Assembly (NCBI GenBank): GCA_023053575.1
Contig: JAKZAP010000014.1
Coordinates: forward strand, 17,014,938 to 17,078,937
Length of the DNA: 64,000 bases
Direction: 5' to 3'
Source: Branchinecta lynchi
Taxonomy: Eukaryota; Arthropoda; Branchiopoda; Anostraca; Branchinectidae
How positions within the stretch are numbered: position 1 is the first letter of the stretch; every line of letters begins with the position of its first letter. This document shows, piece after piece, positions 45,765 through 57,419 of the stretch. The translations under genes were made by a program, and so were the position numbers. The notes beneath the pieces are model-generated. The model saw only the letters and a program-made list of their open reading frames with translations, was not told the DNA's origin and made no database searches.

Positions 45765-46130
45765 AATCAATCAATCAATCAATTTTATTTTCAACCCTAA
45801 TAGCACCAGCCTAACACGGGCGGGAATTGGACAAATAAACACGCACTAGCAATACAAATAAAACACAAACCAACAAACAATAAACAAGAAACGAACATAA
45901 ATCATGAACAGTTAAAATGCTAGTAAAATACGGAACGAATGAATTTAGGTATCTTGCTGAAGATTTCGTAGGTAGGGGAACTATATGTTTCGCTGGGATG
46001 GCTCTTTAGTATTTTGTACGACTTGCCGGTGATCGTGATCCGAGGGAAGAACAAGAAACGTCATACAAACAAACCTGGCTCAGATTCGGTATAAACCAAT
46101 GTTTACGTCGTTGTGGTGACGTTTCTGGTT
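45765..46130 (-). mobile_element. LINE 3' end remnant with CAAT tail
   Basis: On the + strand AATCAATCAATCAATCAATT followed by TTATTTTCAACCC is the inverse of a GGGTTGAAAATAAA plus tetranucleotide tail, as in the other LINE ends. Minus-strand frame near 46045-45930 gives FFPRITITGKSYKILKSHPS and ends in a stop; it may be the last RT codons but is not diagnostic. Confidence 0.55.
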
Positions 46131-46139
46131 CTTCGATAG

Positions 46140-46895
46140 GCACACGCCGATTCTTCGTCACCAGACTCCTTGAACATTTTTACTATTAAAATTTAGAAAC
46201 TGATTAAGGCAAAATAACTAAACATCTGAGAAAACCAAGTTTAGATATGGATTCAGCATATGTGTTTACCCTGGTTTACCCCTATAAGTCATATCTGTTT
46301 TGACGAAACAGGTCGAAACTTCCTGCATTAGTTCTGCGGCGGAATTCCGGAACTACTTGTCCGGCAAAAAAATAAAGCCAAACACGAATTCAGTGTTTCT
46401 CCTTACCCCTATATCCAACATCTAATCAACTTCAAATACAAATTTAACTTATACAAGATTTTCCGTTTTCAGCCGGATTCCAGGCGAACTATAGGTTCGG
46501 TTAAAAATTGATTGTCACATACCGATTCAGCATCTCTTCTTACCCCTAAATCGGACATCTAATCAACTACACAACTTTTGCTTTTAACAAATTTTTTGGC
46601 TATGGCAGGATTCGGGGCGAACTACTTGTCCGGGTGGAGAATGATTTTCACTTCAGCATGTCTTCTTACCCCTAAATCGAACATCTAATCAACTTCAAAT
46701 AAAACTTTTACTTTTGACACACTTTCAGATTTTGGCTGGATTCCGGACTAACTACTTGTTCGGCGAGAGAATTGTTTTCATAATCGTGTTCAGCGTGCCT
46801 TCTTACCCCTTATTCGACTATCTCATTAGCTGTTTGAAAATATTTTGTTTGCCCCTTAATTCGGACCCCCTCCCCACCCCTAAATTTAGGGCTTC
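46140..46895 (-). repeat. R1 dispersed repeat, copy n, truncated
   Basis: Tail and monomers on the minus strand (ACCAGACTCCTTGAACATTT, several CCTAAATCG.ACATCTAATCAA). It stops inside the head at CACCCCTAAATTTAGGGCTT, where R2 sequence begins. Confidence 0.8.
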
Positions 46896-47375
46896 CGAGC
46901 CGCTTCCGGTCCGCTGGTCGCGACCAAGGGCCCTTCCAGATAGGTTGTGAGGATGAAAGTTGTATTAGGGACCTACCGGATTCAGTTGGAAATTTTAATT
47001 TTCGGATTTGACCATCCAGGGGGCGGAGAGAGTGGAATCCCGAATCTTGTGTCATGAACTACTCCCAAATGAATGCGTGACGCGATCTGTTGAAACTTGA
47101 ATAGCAAGAGCAAATGCCCTAGATTTTATTTTCCGGATTAGATTCGGTCACTGCATGCCTAACTTGGGAGGGAGTGGGCCGGAAATTGGTGGGTAGGACG
47201 ATCATAACCGTAAATGCACAATTCATCTATCCGAACCGGATCCAAGGACTGCGGGGGTAGTCGGGGGTGTCCCGGAAGAGCCATATCTACCCTTCAAACC
47301 GCGAGCCTTTCGTAACATACATATTTGTTAACCAGCCTTGCAAGTGCCATACGTGCTTTTAACTCTTGTTTTTAT
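46896..47375 (+). repeat. R2 dispersed repeat, 5'-truncated
   Basis: CTTCCAGATAGGTTGTGAGG, TTAGGGACCTACCGGATTCA and GAACCGGATCCAAGGACTGC-type R2 modules, ending CCTTGCAAGTGCCATACGTG...AACTCTTGTTTTT. Directly fused to R1 copy n. Confidence 0.7.
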
Positions 47376-48431
47376 TTTCGCACTGTATCATAGGTGGTTC
47401 TTCGAAAACATTTGCTGTCCAGTGAAATATGACTTTCGCAACTTGGTTTTCAGCCTTGCGCTCAGGGTTCAACTATCCTGGCGCGTACCAGCTTCAAGAA
47501 GGCTTGTATTCTTCTATTCACGGCGCCATACCCAAACATAAACCCGGAACTTTGAACCCTAACATTGCTAGCAATTGAGCATGAAAATTTGAGATGGGTG
47601 CGCCCCTGGATCTGATGCCCATTTATGTGGCACTTGAAGATTAGCATGCATTGATGTAAGAATAAAGAAGCGAAGAGCAAGACGGGCAAGAACTTGCAAA
47701 CGGATTTTAATTACTTGAAAAATTGTACCTAGACGTGATGAACGTTAATGGAGTTCATTTATACGATGGAAAAGGGGGGAGGGGAGGTATCATTGTCAGT
47801 CGATAGGTCGGTCAACACCAGTCAACATCTACTCAAACTAAGAGAAACTGAATCAAATCTAATGACAACGAGTCAGTCATCAATCCCACCCTCTCATAAA
47901 TCACTTAGTGCTTCAGACCAAGAACAAATAATCAGATAGAACCGCCGTCTCCCCATCTCTGTACTTTGACTATGCGGAGTCGAGCATTTCCACGTACCTT
48001 TTCCGCTGTGAATGAGCGGGGTTAGTAGCTATCGCGCCACGTCACGTTTCGTTACCTCTACAATTAGCTATATCGCTGAGACACCACCTTGAGGAAAAGT
48101 AGAAGATAAAGATGATTGGATCTTTGGACGAGCTCAGGAGTGTGTCAGCGCGTGGATTACGCCTCCTACATTTTCTTTCTCTGCGATGAGCAACGGCGAA
48201 GGCGGGTAAAAAGCTACAGTAAATATCTCTAGGTCCGCTAAGTTTTGTTGGTGTATTCATAGTCGCTGCATGGTACCAAAGACGGAGGTTCCATCTGATT
48301 ATACGTTGTTGGTCGGACGCACCCCCACACACTTTTACCATTCCTTGGTTTCAGGGGCAACTGTGCCCACAAATGGTGGCCGGTATCAAGTAGAAACTTG
48401 GAAAGATTGTTGTCGTTGGAGTCTAGATGTA
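47376..48431. other. No recognised gene or element
   Basis: Open frames up to 99 codons without motif. No splice-bordered exon was recognised. Confidence 0.4.
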
Positions 48432-49086
48432 TACGTTTTTGGGATCCCAGAACGAAAGTGGATGGATGCCCATGACATCTCAAAAGTTGTCCGAACTTGG
48501 TGTGAGGACTATTTGGGTCAAGGGAGAGGTCGAGTTCGTAGATGGGCTCTGTAGCTCAACATTTAGGGGTGGGGGAGGGGCTTCAAATTAAGGGCGAATA
48601 ATTTTTTTTTTAAACAGCCAATGATATAGTCGATTTAGGGATAACAGAACATGCTAAACATTTATATGAAAATAATTTTCTTGTCGGACAAGTAGTTTGC
48701 GCGGAATCCGTCCAAAACCGGATTTTTTTTTTCAAAAGTAAAAGTTTTATCTGAAGTTGACTAGATGTTCGTGATACGCTGAATTTGTTTTTAAGCTTTA
48801 GTATTTGCAGGACAAGTAGTTCGCCCGGAATCTGGTCGGAACTGGAGATTTGGTGGAAGTAAGGCAGGAATATTTGATCGGTTTTGTCAAAGTAGATATG
48901 ACGTATAGCCTAGGGGTAAAAATACACACATGGTGAAGCCTTATCTGAAATGGTTTTCTCAGAGGATTAGCCATTGGCCTTCTTCTGTTTCTACATCTTA
49001 ATAATAAATGTTAAAATAAAAAAACAGATATCTATAAGACCAAATTGTCTTAAATTTTTGGGATCCCATCGAAAACTGTGGTCTTG
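48432..49086 (+). repeat. R1 dispersed repeat, copy h (short)
   Basis: Head (TTTTTGGGATCCCAGAACGA), only about two monomers, and a tail with GGGATCCCATCGAAAACTGT ending GGTCTTG at 49086. The next R1 copy starts at the following base. Confidence 0.85.
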
Positions 49087-50219
49087 TTTTGGGATCCCAA
49101 AACGTAAGTGGAGGGATACCTATGACATCGCAAAGGTTGCCCGTCTGTCCGCACTATAACTCTCGAGGGAATGAGATATTTTGATGAAACTTGGTGTGAG
49201 GGTTCTTTGGGTCATAAGTAAAGTCGAGTTCGTAGATGGGCTCTGTAGCCCTACATTTAGGGGTGGGGTGGGGGGGGGGGGTTAAATTAAGGGGTAAATG
49301 AAATATTATGAAATAGATAATGTGATAGTTGATTATGGGATAAGAAGACGTGCTGAACACGCTGGTGAAAACAGTTTTGTCATCGGACAAGTAGTTCGCC
49401 CGGAATCCGGCCCAAGCCGGAAAGTTTGTTAAAAGTAAAAGTTTTATTTGAAGTTGATTAGATATTCGATTATGAAGTAAGAAGACATGCTCACACGATG
49501 GTGAAAACCATTTTGTCATCGGGCAAGTAATTCGCCCGGAATCCGGCCAAAACCGGAAAGTTTGTTAAAAGTAAAAGTTTTATTTGAAGTTGATTAGATG
49601 TATGATTTAGGGGTAAGAAGACATGCTGAATACGATGGTGAAAATGATGTTTTCGCCGGACAAGTAATTAGCCCTGAATCCGGCCAAAACCGGAAAGTTT
49701 GTTAGGAGTCATAGTTGTATTTGAAGTTGATTAGATGTTCGATTTAGGGATAGGAAGACATGCTGAACACGACGGTGAAAACCATTTTCTTGTCGGGCAA
49801 GTAATTAGCCCGGAATTTGGCCAAAACCGGAAAGTTTGTTAAAAGTTTAAATTTTTAGTTTTATTCGAAGTTGATTAGGTGTTTGATTCAGGGATAAGAA
49901 GACATGCTGAACACTTATGTGAAAAATATTTTCTACCCGGACAATTTTTTCGCCCGGAATCAGGCCAAAACCGGAAAATTTGTTAAAAGCAAAAGTTTTA
50001 TCTGAATTTGATTAGATTACAGATTTAGGGGTATGAAGAGACGCTGAATCTGTATATGACAACCTTTTTCTACCGGCTCATATAGTTCGTTCGGAATTTG
50101 GTAGAAACCGGATTTTTGTAGAAGTTAAAGTTTTACTTGAAGTTGATTAGATGTTCTTTATATGGATAAGGAGATACGCTGAATTCGTTTCTGAACTCTT
50201 TTCTTTTCTGGACAAGTAT
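49087..50219 (+). repeat. R1 dispersed repeat, copy i, in tandem with copy h and cut by E1
   Basis: Begins TTTTGGGATCCCAAAACGTA directly at the end of copy h. Monomer starts (GAAGTTGATTA) lie near 49451, 49587, 49723, 49868, 50005 and 50139, i.e. spacings of 134-145 bp. It breaks off at GGACAAGTA where E1 copy 2 begins, so its tail is missing. Confidence 0.9.
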
Positions 50220-51481
50220 GGTACTTCGATGATTATGAAGTAACAGTTGACTGTTGCATACATGTCACACAACTGGTATCGCCTATTTTTGATTTCAGTG
50301 TGCATATACCTTACTACTCAAGTAACTCAAGTTGTCAACCCTTTGCAATTTTCAAACTGGTGTATCTCATGAAGGAACTTTTGTACCAAAAAATGGATGA
50401 CATATACTTTGATCAGCTCATCAACGGCTATCGATTGACGTCTAAAAACAAATTCTACCTGTCTGAGTTCAAAAGTTGACTTTTTTGCCGAAGGCTAACT
50501 TTCTAACGTCACCACTTAGAAAGGATCAAAGGATAAGCTCTAGTTTCTTTAGCAATGAGAGAACTTTTAAAGTTTTAGAACCACATCTGATACCATTTCT
50601 CTACCGCAAACCCGAGTGCAAAAAAACGAATGATAAACTCAGCTGAAATCGCGAACAGACATAGATAGAAACAATAGATGACATCACTTTGGGACCCTTG
50701 GGAAAAATCCACTTGTTTGTTCCTGTAGATTTTTCTATTTATCACTCAAAGAAGATATGTTGGCTGTGAGGCTGGGTAACTGCCGCAACTGGCGGCTGCC
50801 TGTTTGCGTGCTAGAACGGAGTGTGTGCTTCCACTCGAAAGCAGAAACATGGTTTGATGAAAGGACAGGTTCGCTACACAACTTCAGATAATTCTCTCTG
50901 ACATGGGCTATATAGAGCGTGTTCCACCCTTGTAACAATAGTTACTATTAGTTACTATTTCCGTTCCATCCTCACGAAAAGTTACTACGCTGACCGTTCC
51001 AACCTTGTCGGAATAGTAACTAATAGTTACTATTTGCTTACCATGCTCGGAAGCGTGGTAAGCGTAGTAACTACGCATCTCTGGAACGTGATTGGTCGGA
51101 TTCGTCCCTGGCGTGAGATCCTGCTGGAAAATAGAAAAATCTTTCCAACCTTGACGGCAAAAAGCCAGAATTCGTGACGTCATGCGTAGTAACTATGGTA
51201 AGTAGGACGGAACACGCTCATAACTTCACTTCACTTCGCACACCGTAGGCTCTGGCTCGAGGAAAAGCAAAAACCATCCTTATTGGCCTCGGGCAAGAGT
51301 TCTACGGAGCTTTCCAAAATGTAATCTCATATTTATCCATTCGGCCAAAGGTCCACACTTTCCGTAAGAACCGCACAGGTTAGACCCTTACCAGTTACTA
51401 GGAATAAAATGAAATCGGCGGCCTAGGAAAAAAAACAAACAAAAAAACGAGGACAAAACCAAAGTGTTGCTCTCGCAACAC
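50220..51481 (+). mobile_element. E1, second copy (left-truncated), hosting a MITE
   Basis: Matches 9590-10569 of E1 almost throughout (CAACTGGTATCGCCTATTTT, ATGACATATACTTTGATCAG, TTCTACGGAGCTTTCCAAAA) and ends with the same terminus GTTGCTCTCGCAACAC at 51481. The left part is absent. It is interrupted by 50915..51219. No coding frame. Confidence 0.85.
50915..51219. mobile_element. 305-bp MITE (PIF/Harbinger-like) inside E1
   Basis: GAGCGTGTTCC at the left and GGAACACGCTC at the right are exact inverted ends. ATA flanks both sides (50912-50914 and 51220-51222), a 3-bp duplication. The corresponding site in E1 copy 1 (about 10290-10300, GGCTATACAACTCC) lacks the insert. The interior holds many AGTTACTA/TAGTAACT words. 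The 3-bp duplication suggests PIF/Harbinger; this is inference as no transposase is present. Confidence 0.85.
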
Positions 51482-51929
51482 AACTAATACTAAACGTTAC
51501 GGAAAGGGAGAAATCTTAGGTAAGTTCAGTTCATTATTTTACACTCCACATCTCAGCGCTTGCGCACTTGTTTACTTTTTATCCATATACTGGCTAAATG
51601 TTTGTCTTTTGTTTGATCTTCTTTTAAAAGCTATGTTGAGCTTGTCCATACAAGTGCGAGCACACGATTCAGGGTCGGGCGCCCCCGGACTGGGATTCCT
51701 ACCGGGATGTTCGCCACCATCTTCACTTCAGTATGAAAAAGTTGACGTTATGATCAAAGTGAAGAAATTCCGGCCAGGAAATGCTTTTTCTGGATTCAGG
51801 ATAAGGGTGCTTCCAAATCGCGTCCTTAGATGCTACGACGCCGGCACCTAGTCCCGGTTTGAAGTCGTGCCTTGGGTGGGGGTGATCTAAACGTTGCAGG
51901 TGCTATAATGCTTCCGATTTGATCTTGAA
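51482..51929. other. No recognised gene
   Basis: 51538-51572 (ACTCCACATCTCAGCGCTTG) resembles 21645-21680. No exon recognised; an 80-codon frame at 51609-51851 has no motif. Confidence 0.4.
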
Positions 51930-52380
51930 TTCGAGTACAGTGAATTATTTTTATTTTTCCAAGGGATTCTTATTTTTTCATCTCTGGCTCTAGTACTGAC
52001 GTTCAGAATATGTGCTGCTTGCACGACAAGTCAAAATTAATCCAGCCACGGCGAATTTGAATGTCAGCAAAAGCGTGAATTTCAACAGTTAGCATAAGAA
52101 GCTTATGATGACGGAGAACATGATCAAGGCGAGATACGATGGCTTCAAAGTATGATGAGGTGTATGAGGGCGTAGTATACAATACTTTGAGCACAGAGAT
52201 ACAAGGACGTAGAGGTACGACTAGTCTGTAAGAATAGATTCATTTGATAAAATCGATTGACCGGAACAGCCAAGTAACGAAGTAACATTTTGGTGTGGCC
52301 TTCAGGCCTATTTAAGTGAATAAAAGATGGATAACTAGACTGTCGTATCTCAGCCTGTCTTTTAACCTTTAAAATAACGT
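51930..52380 (+). repeat. R5 dispersed repeat (first copy)
   Basis: Similar to 59658..60122: CTCTAGTACTGACGTTCAGA versus CTCTAGAATGACGTTCAGAA, and AGCCAAGTAACGAAGTAACA...GGATAACTAGACTGTCGTAT versus AGCAACGAAGTAACGCATTT...GGGTAACTAGATTGTCCTAC. Confidence 0.65.
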
Positions 52381-52410
52381 GTATGCAGGGATGATCAGAA
52401 GCTTATGTCC

Positions 52411-53502
52411 TTTTTGGGATCCCAAAACGTAAGTGGAGACCTATGGTAAGTGGACCTATGACATCGTAAAAGTTGTCCGTCTGTCTGTCTGTTAGCACGA
52501 TAACTGTCGAAGGGAATGAGATATTTTGATGAAACTTAGTGTGGGGACTCTTTGGGTCAAGGGTAAGGTCAAGTTCGTAGCTTGGCTCTGTAGCCCTATA
52601 TTTAGGGGTGGGGGAGGGGGTTCAAATTAAGGGGCAAACAAAATATTTTTAAAAAGCTAATGTGATAGTCGATTATGGGGTAAGAAGACATGCTGAACAC
52701 GAATATGCAAAATATTTTCTCGTCCGACAAGTAGTTCGCCCGGAATCGGGCAAAAACCGGAAAGTTGGTTAAAAGTAAAAGTTTCATTTGAAGTTGATTA
52801 AATATTCGATTTAGGGATAAGAAGACATGCCGAAGACGACGGTTAAAAGCATTTTCTCGCCAGACGAGTAGTTTGTCCGGAATCCGGCAAAAACCAGATA
52901 GTTGATTAAAAGTAAAAGTTTGATTTGTAGTGATTAAATGTTCGATTTAGGGGTAAGCAGACATGCTGAACACTTATGTGAAAAGCATTTTCTACCCGGA
53001 CAACTAATTCGCCCGGAATCCGGCTAAAACTGGAAAATCTGTTGAAAGTACTAAGTTTTATTTGAAGTTGATTAGATGACAGATTTAGGGGTAAGAAGAG
53101 ACGCTGAGTCTTTATATGACAATCATTTTTTAACCGGACATATAATTCGTCCGGAACCCGGTTGTAACCGTTATTCTTTTAGAAGCTAAAGTTTTATTTG
53201 AAATTGATTAGATTTTCTTTATAGAAATAAGGCGATACCGTACGCTGAATTTGATTCTGAATTTTATTTTTTGCTATACAAATAGTTCGCTCCGAATTCG
53301 GTCGAAATCGGAAATTTGACAGAAGTAAAGCAGGAAGTTTCGGTCAGTAGCCTATCAAATAGATATGGCTTACAGAGGTAGATCTGGACTTGATTTTCTC
53401 TAATAATTAGCCTGGCGAAGACTGGATCTGGCTAAGACAAGACCCAGTTGTCTGGATCAAATATTAGATTTTTGGGATCCCATCGAAACCTTAGGTCTTG
53501 TT
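52411..53502 (+). repeat. R1 dispersed repeat, copy j (complete)
   Basis: TTTTTGGGATCCCAAAACGT at the start, about five monomers, and a tail with GGGATCCCATCGAAACCTTA and GGTCTTGTT. Confidence 0.9.
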
Positions 53503-53997
53503 CTTCACAGCGGGGCAAGAGATTCATGCGAAGAGAAAAATCTTTGAAGCAGACTATACTTTCCTAGTAAAATATCTATTATACCATAACAATAGTAAAG
53601 GATTTTTATCCTGCCAATATTGCGGGACCTAGAAAAAAGAAGAAAAAACTAACGAGGTTATGCTTAGCCTATAGTTCAGACCTCAATCAATAAAATAAAT
53701 GAACAAACTACTAATCGAGCTCCAAATTTTGTTCGAGTTTGCTGGTGGCTTAGACACAAGTGCTGCAAAATAGGTTGGCTTTCATCTCGTTAGAAGTCTA
53801 GTGAACTGGGCAAACAAGTGCAGTTCGTCGGCTGACATCAGTGATATCGTCCCTTCGAAATTTTTTCATTGGTCTTGTGTTTGGGTTGGGAAGGCGGTCA
53901 AAGCAAGCCGCGTAAGTAGGGGAGATTGAGCTATGCTCTATCTGATATGGTATGATATCATTATTGTATCATATAGAACGTTGCTCAGTCGCTCCTG
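53503..53997. other. No recognised gene
   Basis: Contains an R4-like word (GTCGGCTGACATCAGTGATA, TCGTCCCTTC) near 53830. Otherwise unassigned. Confidence 0.35.
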
Positions 53998-55099
53998 CTT
54001 TTTGGGATCCCAAATGTAAGTGGAGGGATACCTATGACATCGCAAAAGTTGTCCGTCTGTGCGCACTATAACTCTCGAAGGGAATGAGATATTTTGATGA
54101 AACTTGGTGTGAGGATTCTTTGGGATTCTTTGGGTTGGGTTGGAGTTCGTAGATGGGCTCTGTAGCCCTACATTTAGGGATTTAAATTAAGGGGCAAAGG
54201 AAATATTTTTAAACAGATAATGTGATAGTCGATTATGGGCTAAGAAGACATGCTGAACACAATGGTAAAATCTATTTTTTTTCGCCGGACAAGTAGATAG
54301 CTGGAAATCAAGCCAAAACCGGAAAGGCTGTCAAAAGTGAAAGTTTTATTTGAAGATGATTAGATGTTCGATTTAGATGTAGGACATGCCGCACACCATG
54401 GTGAAAACCATTTCACGCCGGACAAGTAGTTCGCCCGGAATCCGGCCAAAACTGGAAAGTGTGTTAGAAGTAAAAGTTTTATTTGGAGTTGATTAGATGT
54501 TCAGTTTATGGGTAAGAAGACATGCTGAACACTTATGTGAAAACAATTTTCTACCCGGACAAGTAGTTCGCCCAGAATCCGGCCCAAACAGGAAAATTGT
54601 TAAAATTTTTATTTGTAGTTGACTAGATATCCGGTTTAGGGGTAAGAAGAGATACTGAATCCGTGTTTGACAATCATTTATTACCCAGACGTATAGTTCG
54701 ACCGGAATTCGGCTGGAGCTGGAAAATTTGTTATAAGTTAAATTTTGTTTGAAGTTGATTAGATGTTCAGCGTTGGGGAAAGAAGATACGCTGAGTTCGT
54801 TTTGGAAGATACGCTGAGTTCGTTTTCAGCTTTCTTTTTTTGCCGGACAAGTAGTTCCGGAATTCGGCCGAAACCGGGAAATTGGCAGAAGCGGCAGGAA
54901 GTTTTCATCAAAACATGCTGAATCCATATCTGAACTTGGTTTTCTCATATGATTAGCTATTTGTCCTTATTCTCTTTTTGAATTTGAATAGTAAAAATCT
55001 TCATGGAGTCTGGCGAAGACTGGATCTGCTAAGACAAGACCCAATTGTCTGGATCAAATACTGAATTTTTGGGATTCCGTCGAAACCTTTGCTCTTGTT
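53998..55099 (+). repeat. R1 dispersed repeat, copy k (complete)
   Basis: TTTTTGGGATCCCAAATGTA at the start. Monomer starts are near 54353, 54486, 54617 and 54751 (131-134 bp apart). A local duplication GGAAGATACGCTGAGTTCGT lies near 54780-54830. The tail ends TTTGCTCTTGTT. Confidence 0.9.
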
Positions 55100-55971
55100 C
55101 TTCTCCATCTGTCATACCTCGCACATCATTGTCACTTTGAAAGGGTGGGAACTTATTTTACAATTTTCTCACGTTTTCTCCATTCATTCTGGGAAGGTTG
55201 AAGATTCACCAACTTGAACTTTAACCTTCTTATAGCTGACTATTAAGCACAGGTCACACATCATTATTGTTTACGCTATATACCGAAGGAAACGGATAAA
55301 GATGTCCTTGTTTGTGTGATGTTCTTTTTGCCTGTGTCGGGTCCTGCATCGTTACTTTCCGATCTTATCTGTTTGTTTCCGATTTTATCCTTCCACAAAT
55401 GTCTAGTTTTTACCGGATTCCAGCTCTCTGTTTGATCCGAAAACTAACAACGTATTCAGACTTAGCATGGTGTTTTACTCTAAAATTTAGCCTTACTTAC
55501 ATTTATCCGCAAAACTATCCAACCGAGGCAAAATCTAAGACACATTTCTTTTTAAACTTTCTAATCAGTTGACTGTAAGGACTTTTCTCTCCATAACTTA
55601 AGCGCCCCTCCTCCACCCTAAGTTTGAGGTAGGTTACAATTCTATTTACGAACTCTGTTCAATTCTATTACTCGAACTCTTTAACAAAATTGCCCACTCC
55701 GTTCGGGAGTTTTAGTGGCCACAGACAGGCGGATGGAACTGTGACATCATCACATTGCACTTCCTTGCGTTAGATGGGGCTTTAGGTTTGGTATTGTATT
55801 GCCAAGTTTCTCTCACGGAACCTGTGACTTTTGGCCACAAAACCTGTGATATTCTGGTGCCTACGAAACTGTTTTTTTTTTTACCCATTTAAACGAGAAT
55901 TCTCTTTATCATCTTCATAATTATATGCTTCAAGTTTTTTGCTTCATTTATGTTTTTACTGGTAAGAAACT
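55100..55971. other. No recognised gene
   Basis: AT-rich. It ends with TGGTAAGAAAC at 55960-55970, one copy of the target duplication of the LINE that follows. Confidence 0.4.
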
Positions 55972-57325
55972 TGACTTACTTTGACTTAAGGCTCCTGCCG
56001 CATGGGGTGCGGCGTAGAGAGCTTCGCAACTTGACTTCTCCAGGCGGACCGGTCTGCTGCTAAATGAGACGCCTCGTCGACAGCAATGTTGGCCATCACC
56101 AAGAATTTGTCGAGGCTGTCTTTCCACCTTGTCCGAGGTCTGCCCCTCGGGCGAGACCAGCCATGTGCTTTTGGGTCGAAATCGTACACTATTCGGGCTG
56201 GCGTTGATGTCGGCATTCGTAGGAGGTGTCCGAACCATCTGAGAGACCTCTGCGCTATTTGGACGGAGAATGGCACCTGGGAGGTGAGAGTAAGCAGCCT
56301 TGCGTTGCTTACAAAATCATCCCACCGGAATCCCTCAATCCGGCGAAGCTGTTTCGTCTGACAGACGTCTATCATTTTAAGGATGGTTGATTTGAGGGGC
56401 CAGGTTTCAGCCGCGTAGAGCAGGACGGAGCTTACGGATGCGTTATAGATTCGCATTTTACGCCTTGATATGTGCGGCATTCTCCATAGACTGTTGAGTC
56501 TACCGACGATGGAAGAGGCTTTCGATATTCGGCTGCATACCTCTTCGTCTACGGAGCCATCATTGGACAGCACAGAGCCGAGGTAAGTGAAGTTTTTAAC
56601 GACTTCAACAAGTGTTCCGCAGACAGTTATGGTATCAGGGTGCGAGACTGGACCTGGGGGTTCAATTGCCATAATCTTAGTTTTGAGCCAGTTGATTTTC
56701 AGCCCCACTTTTGCTGCCTCTTCCTTCAGGACTTCCAGAGCGTCAGTCAGCTGGTCGATTGAGTCGGCAACGAGAGCAAGATCGTCTGCGAAGTCCGCAT
56801 CCGTCAGAATGCGATCTCCAAACTGCAGACCAAAGGGCAGGCGATTTGTAGTTCTTGTCATCACATAGTCTATCACACAATTGAACAATTCCGGGGCGGC
56901 GGCACACCCTTGGCGAACGCCAGTTTTGATATTGAATGTCGTGCTCCGTTTTCCGTTGACTTGGACGCAACTCTCGGTCTCTTCGTACAGCTTTTCAAAA
57001 AGCTTGCAGTATTTATCTGGTAGACCCGTCGATCTAAGTATTAGCCAAACAGAGTTACGATCGACGGAGTCAAAAGCAGCTTTGAAGTCTACGAAGGCCA
57101 CGTATGCGTTCCTCCTGAATTCTCTAGTTTTCTCAATTAACTGGCGCATAGTGAAGATTTGTTCGACAGTGGACCTCCCTGGCATAAATCCGGCCTGCTG
57201 AACTCTCCTTTTTCTTCGGAGGATACTCGAGCATCTGTCTAGCAGGGTCATGGCAAAGAGCTTTCCAGGGACTGAGAGAAGGGTTATACCTCTGTAATTA
57301 GAGCAGATGCTCTTGCTATGGTAAG
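55972..57325 (-). mobile_element. 5'-truncated LINE (RTE/Nimb-type RT) with target duplication
   Basis: Carries most of a reverse transcriptase and the C-terminal domain. GTTTCTTACC (minus strand) occurs at the 3' side (about 55961-55970) and at the 5' side (57320-57341, where it is doubled), a plausible target duplication from target-primed integration. The endonuclease and the first RT block are missing. No poly-A or microsatellite tail is evident. Confidence 0.8.
55986..57325 (-). CDS. Reverse transcriptase of the truncated LINE
   Basis: An open frame of about 446 LINE codons (the frame extends 31 codons further into host DNA). RT blocks in order (residues of the 477-codon frame): CSNYRGITLLSVPGKLFA at 39-56, QQAGFMPGRST at 74-84, YVAFVDFKAAFDSVDR at 106-121 (catalytic Asp 111), GVRQGCAAAPELFN at 167-180, DADFADDLALVADS at 207-220 (catalytic DD), KINWLKTKIM near 243. 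The C-terminal region has RSLRWFGHLLRM and SRPRGRPRTRWKD, and ends PHPMRQEP. No internal stop. The combination NWLKTK with LRWFGH..R...RGRPR..W.D is typical of RTE-like and I/Nimb-like LINEs; the clade is not certain. Without an N-terminus it is unlikely to be active. Confidence 0.88.
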
Positions 57326-57419
57326 AAACCGGTAAGAAACCGGTTGCTGAATTCTGGCTTGCTTTGTCGAAGAGGTCTTTGTCGAGAAATCTGTGACAAA
57401 TCCCAGAATTCTGCCACAA

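Noticed and set aside
49087..50219. Regular spacing of repeats as a CRISPR array
   Set aside because: Units of about 136 bp are similar along their full length, with no unique spacers, in a eukaryotic context.
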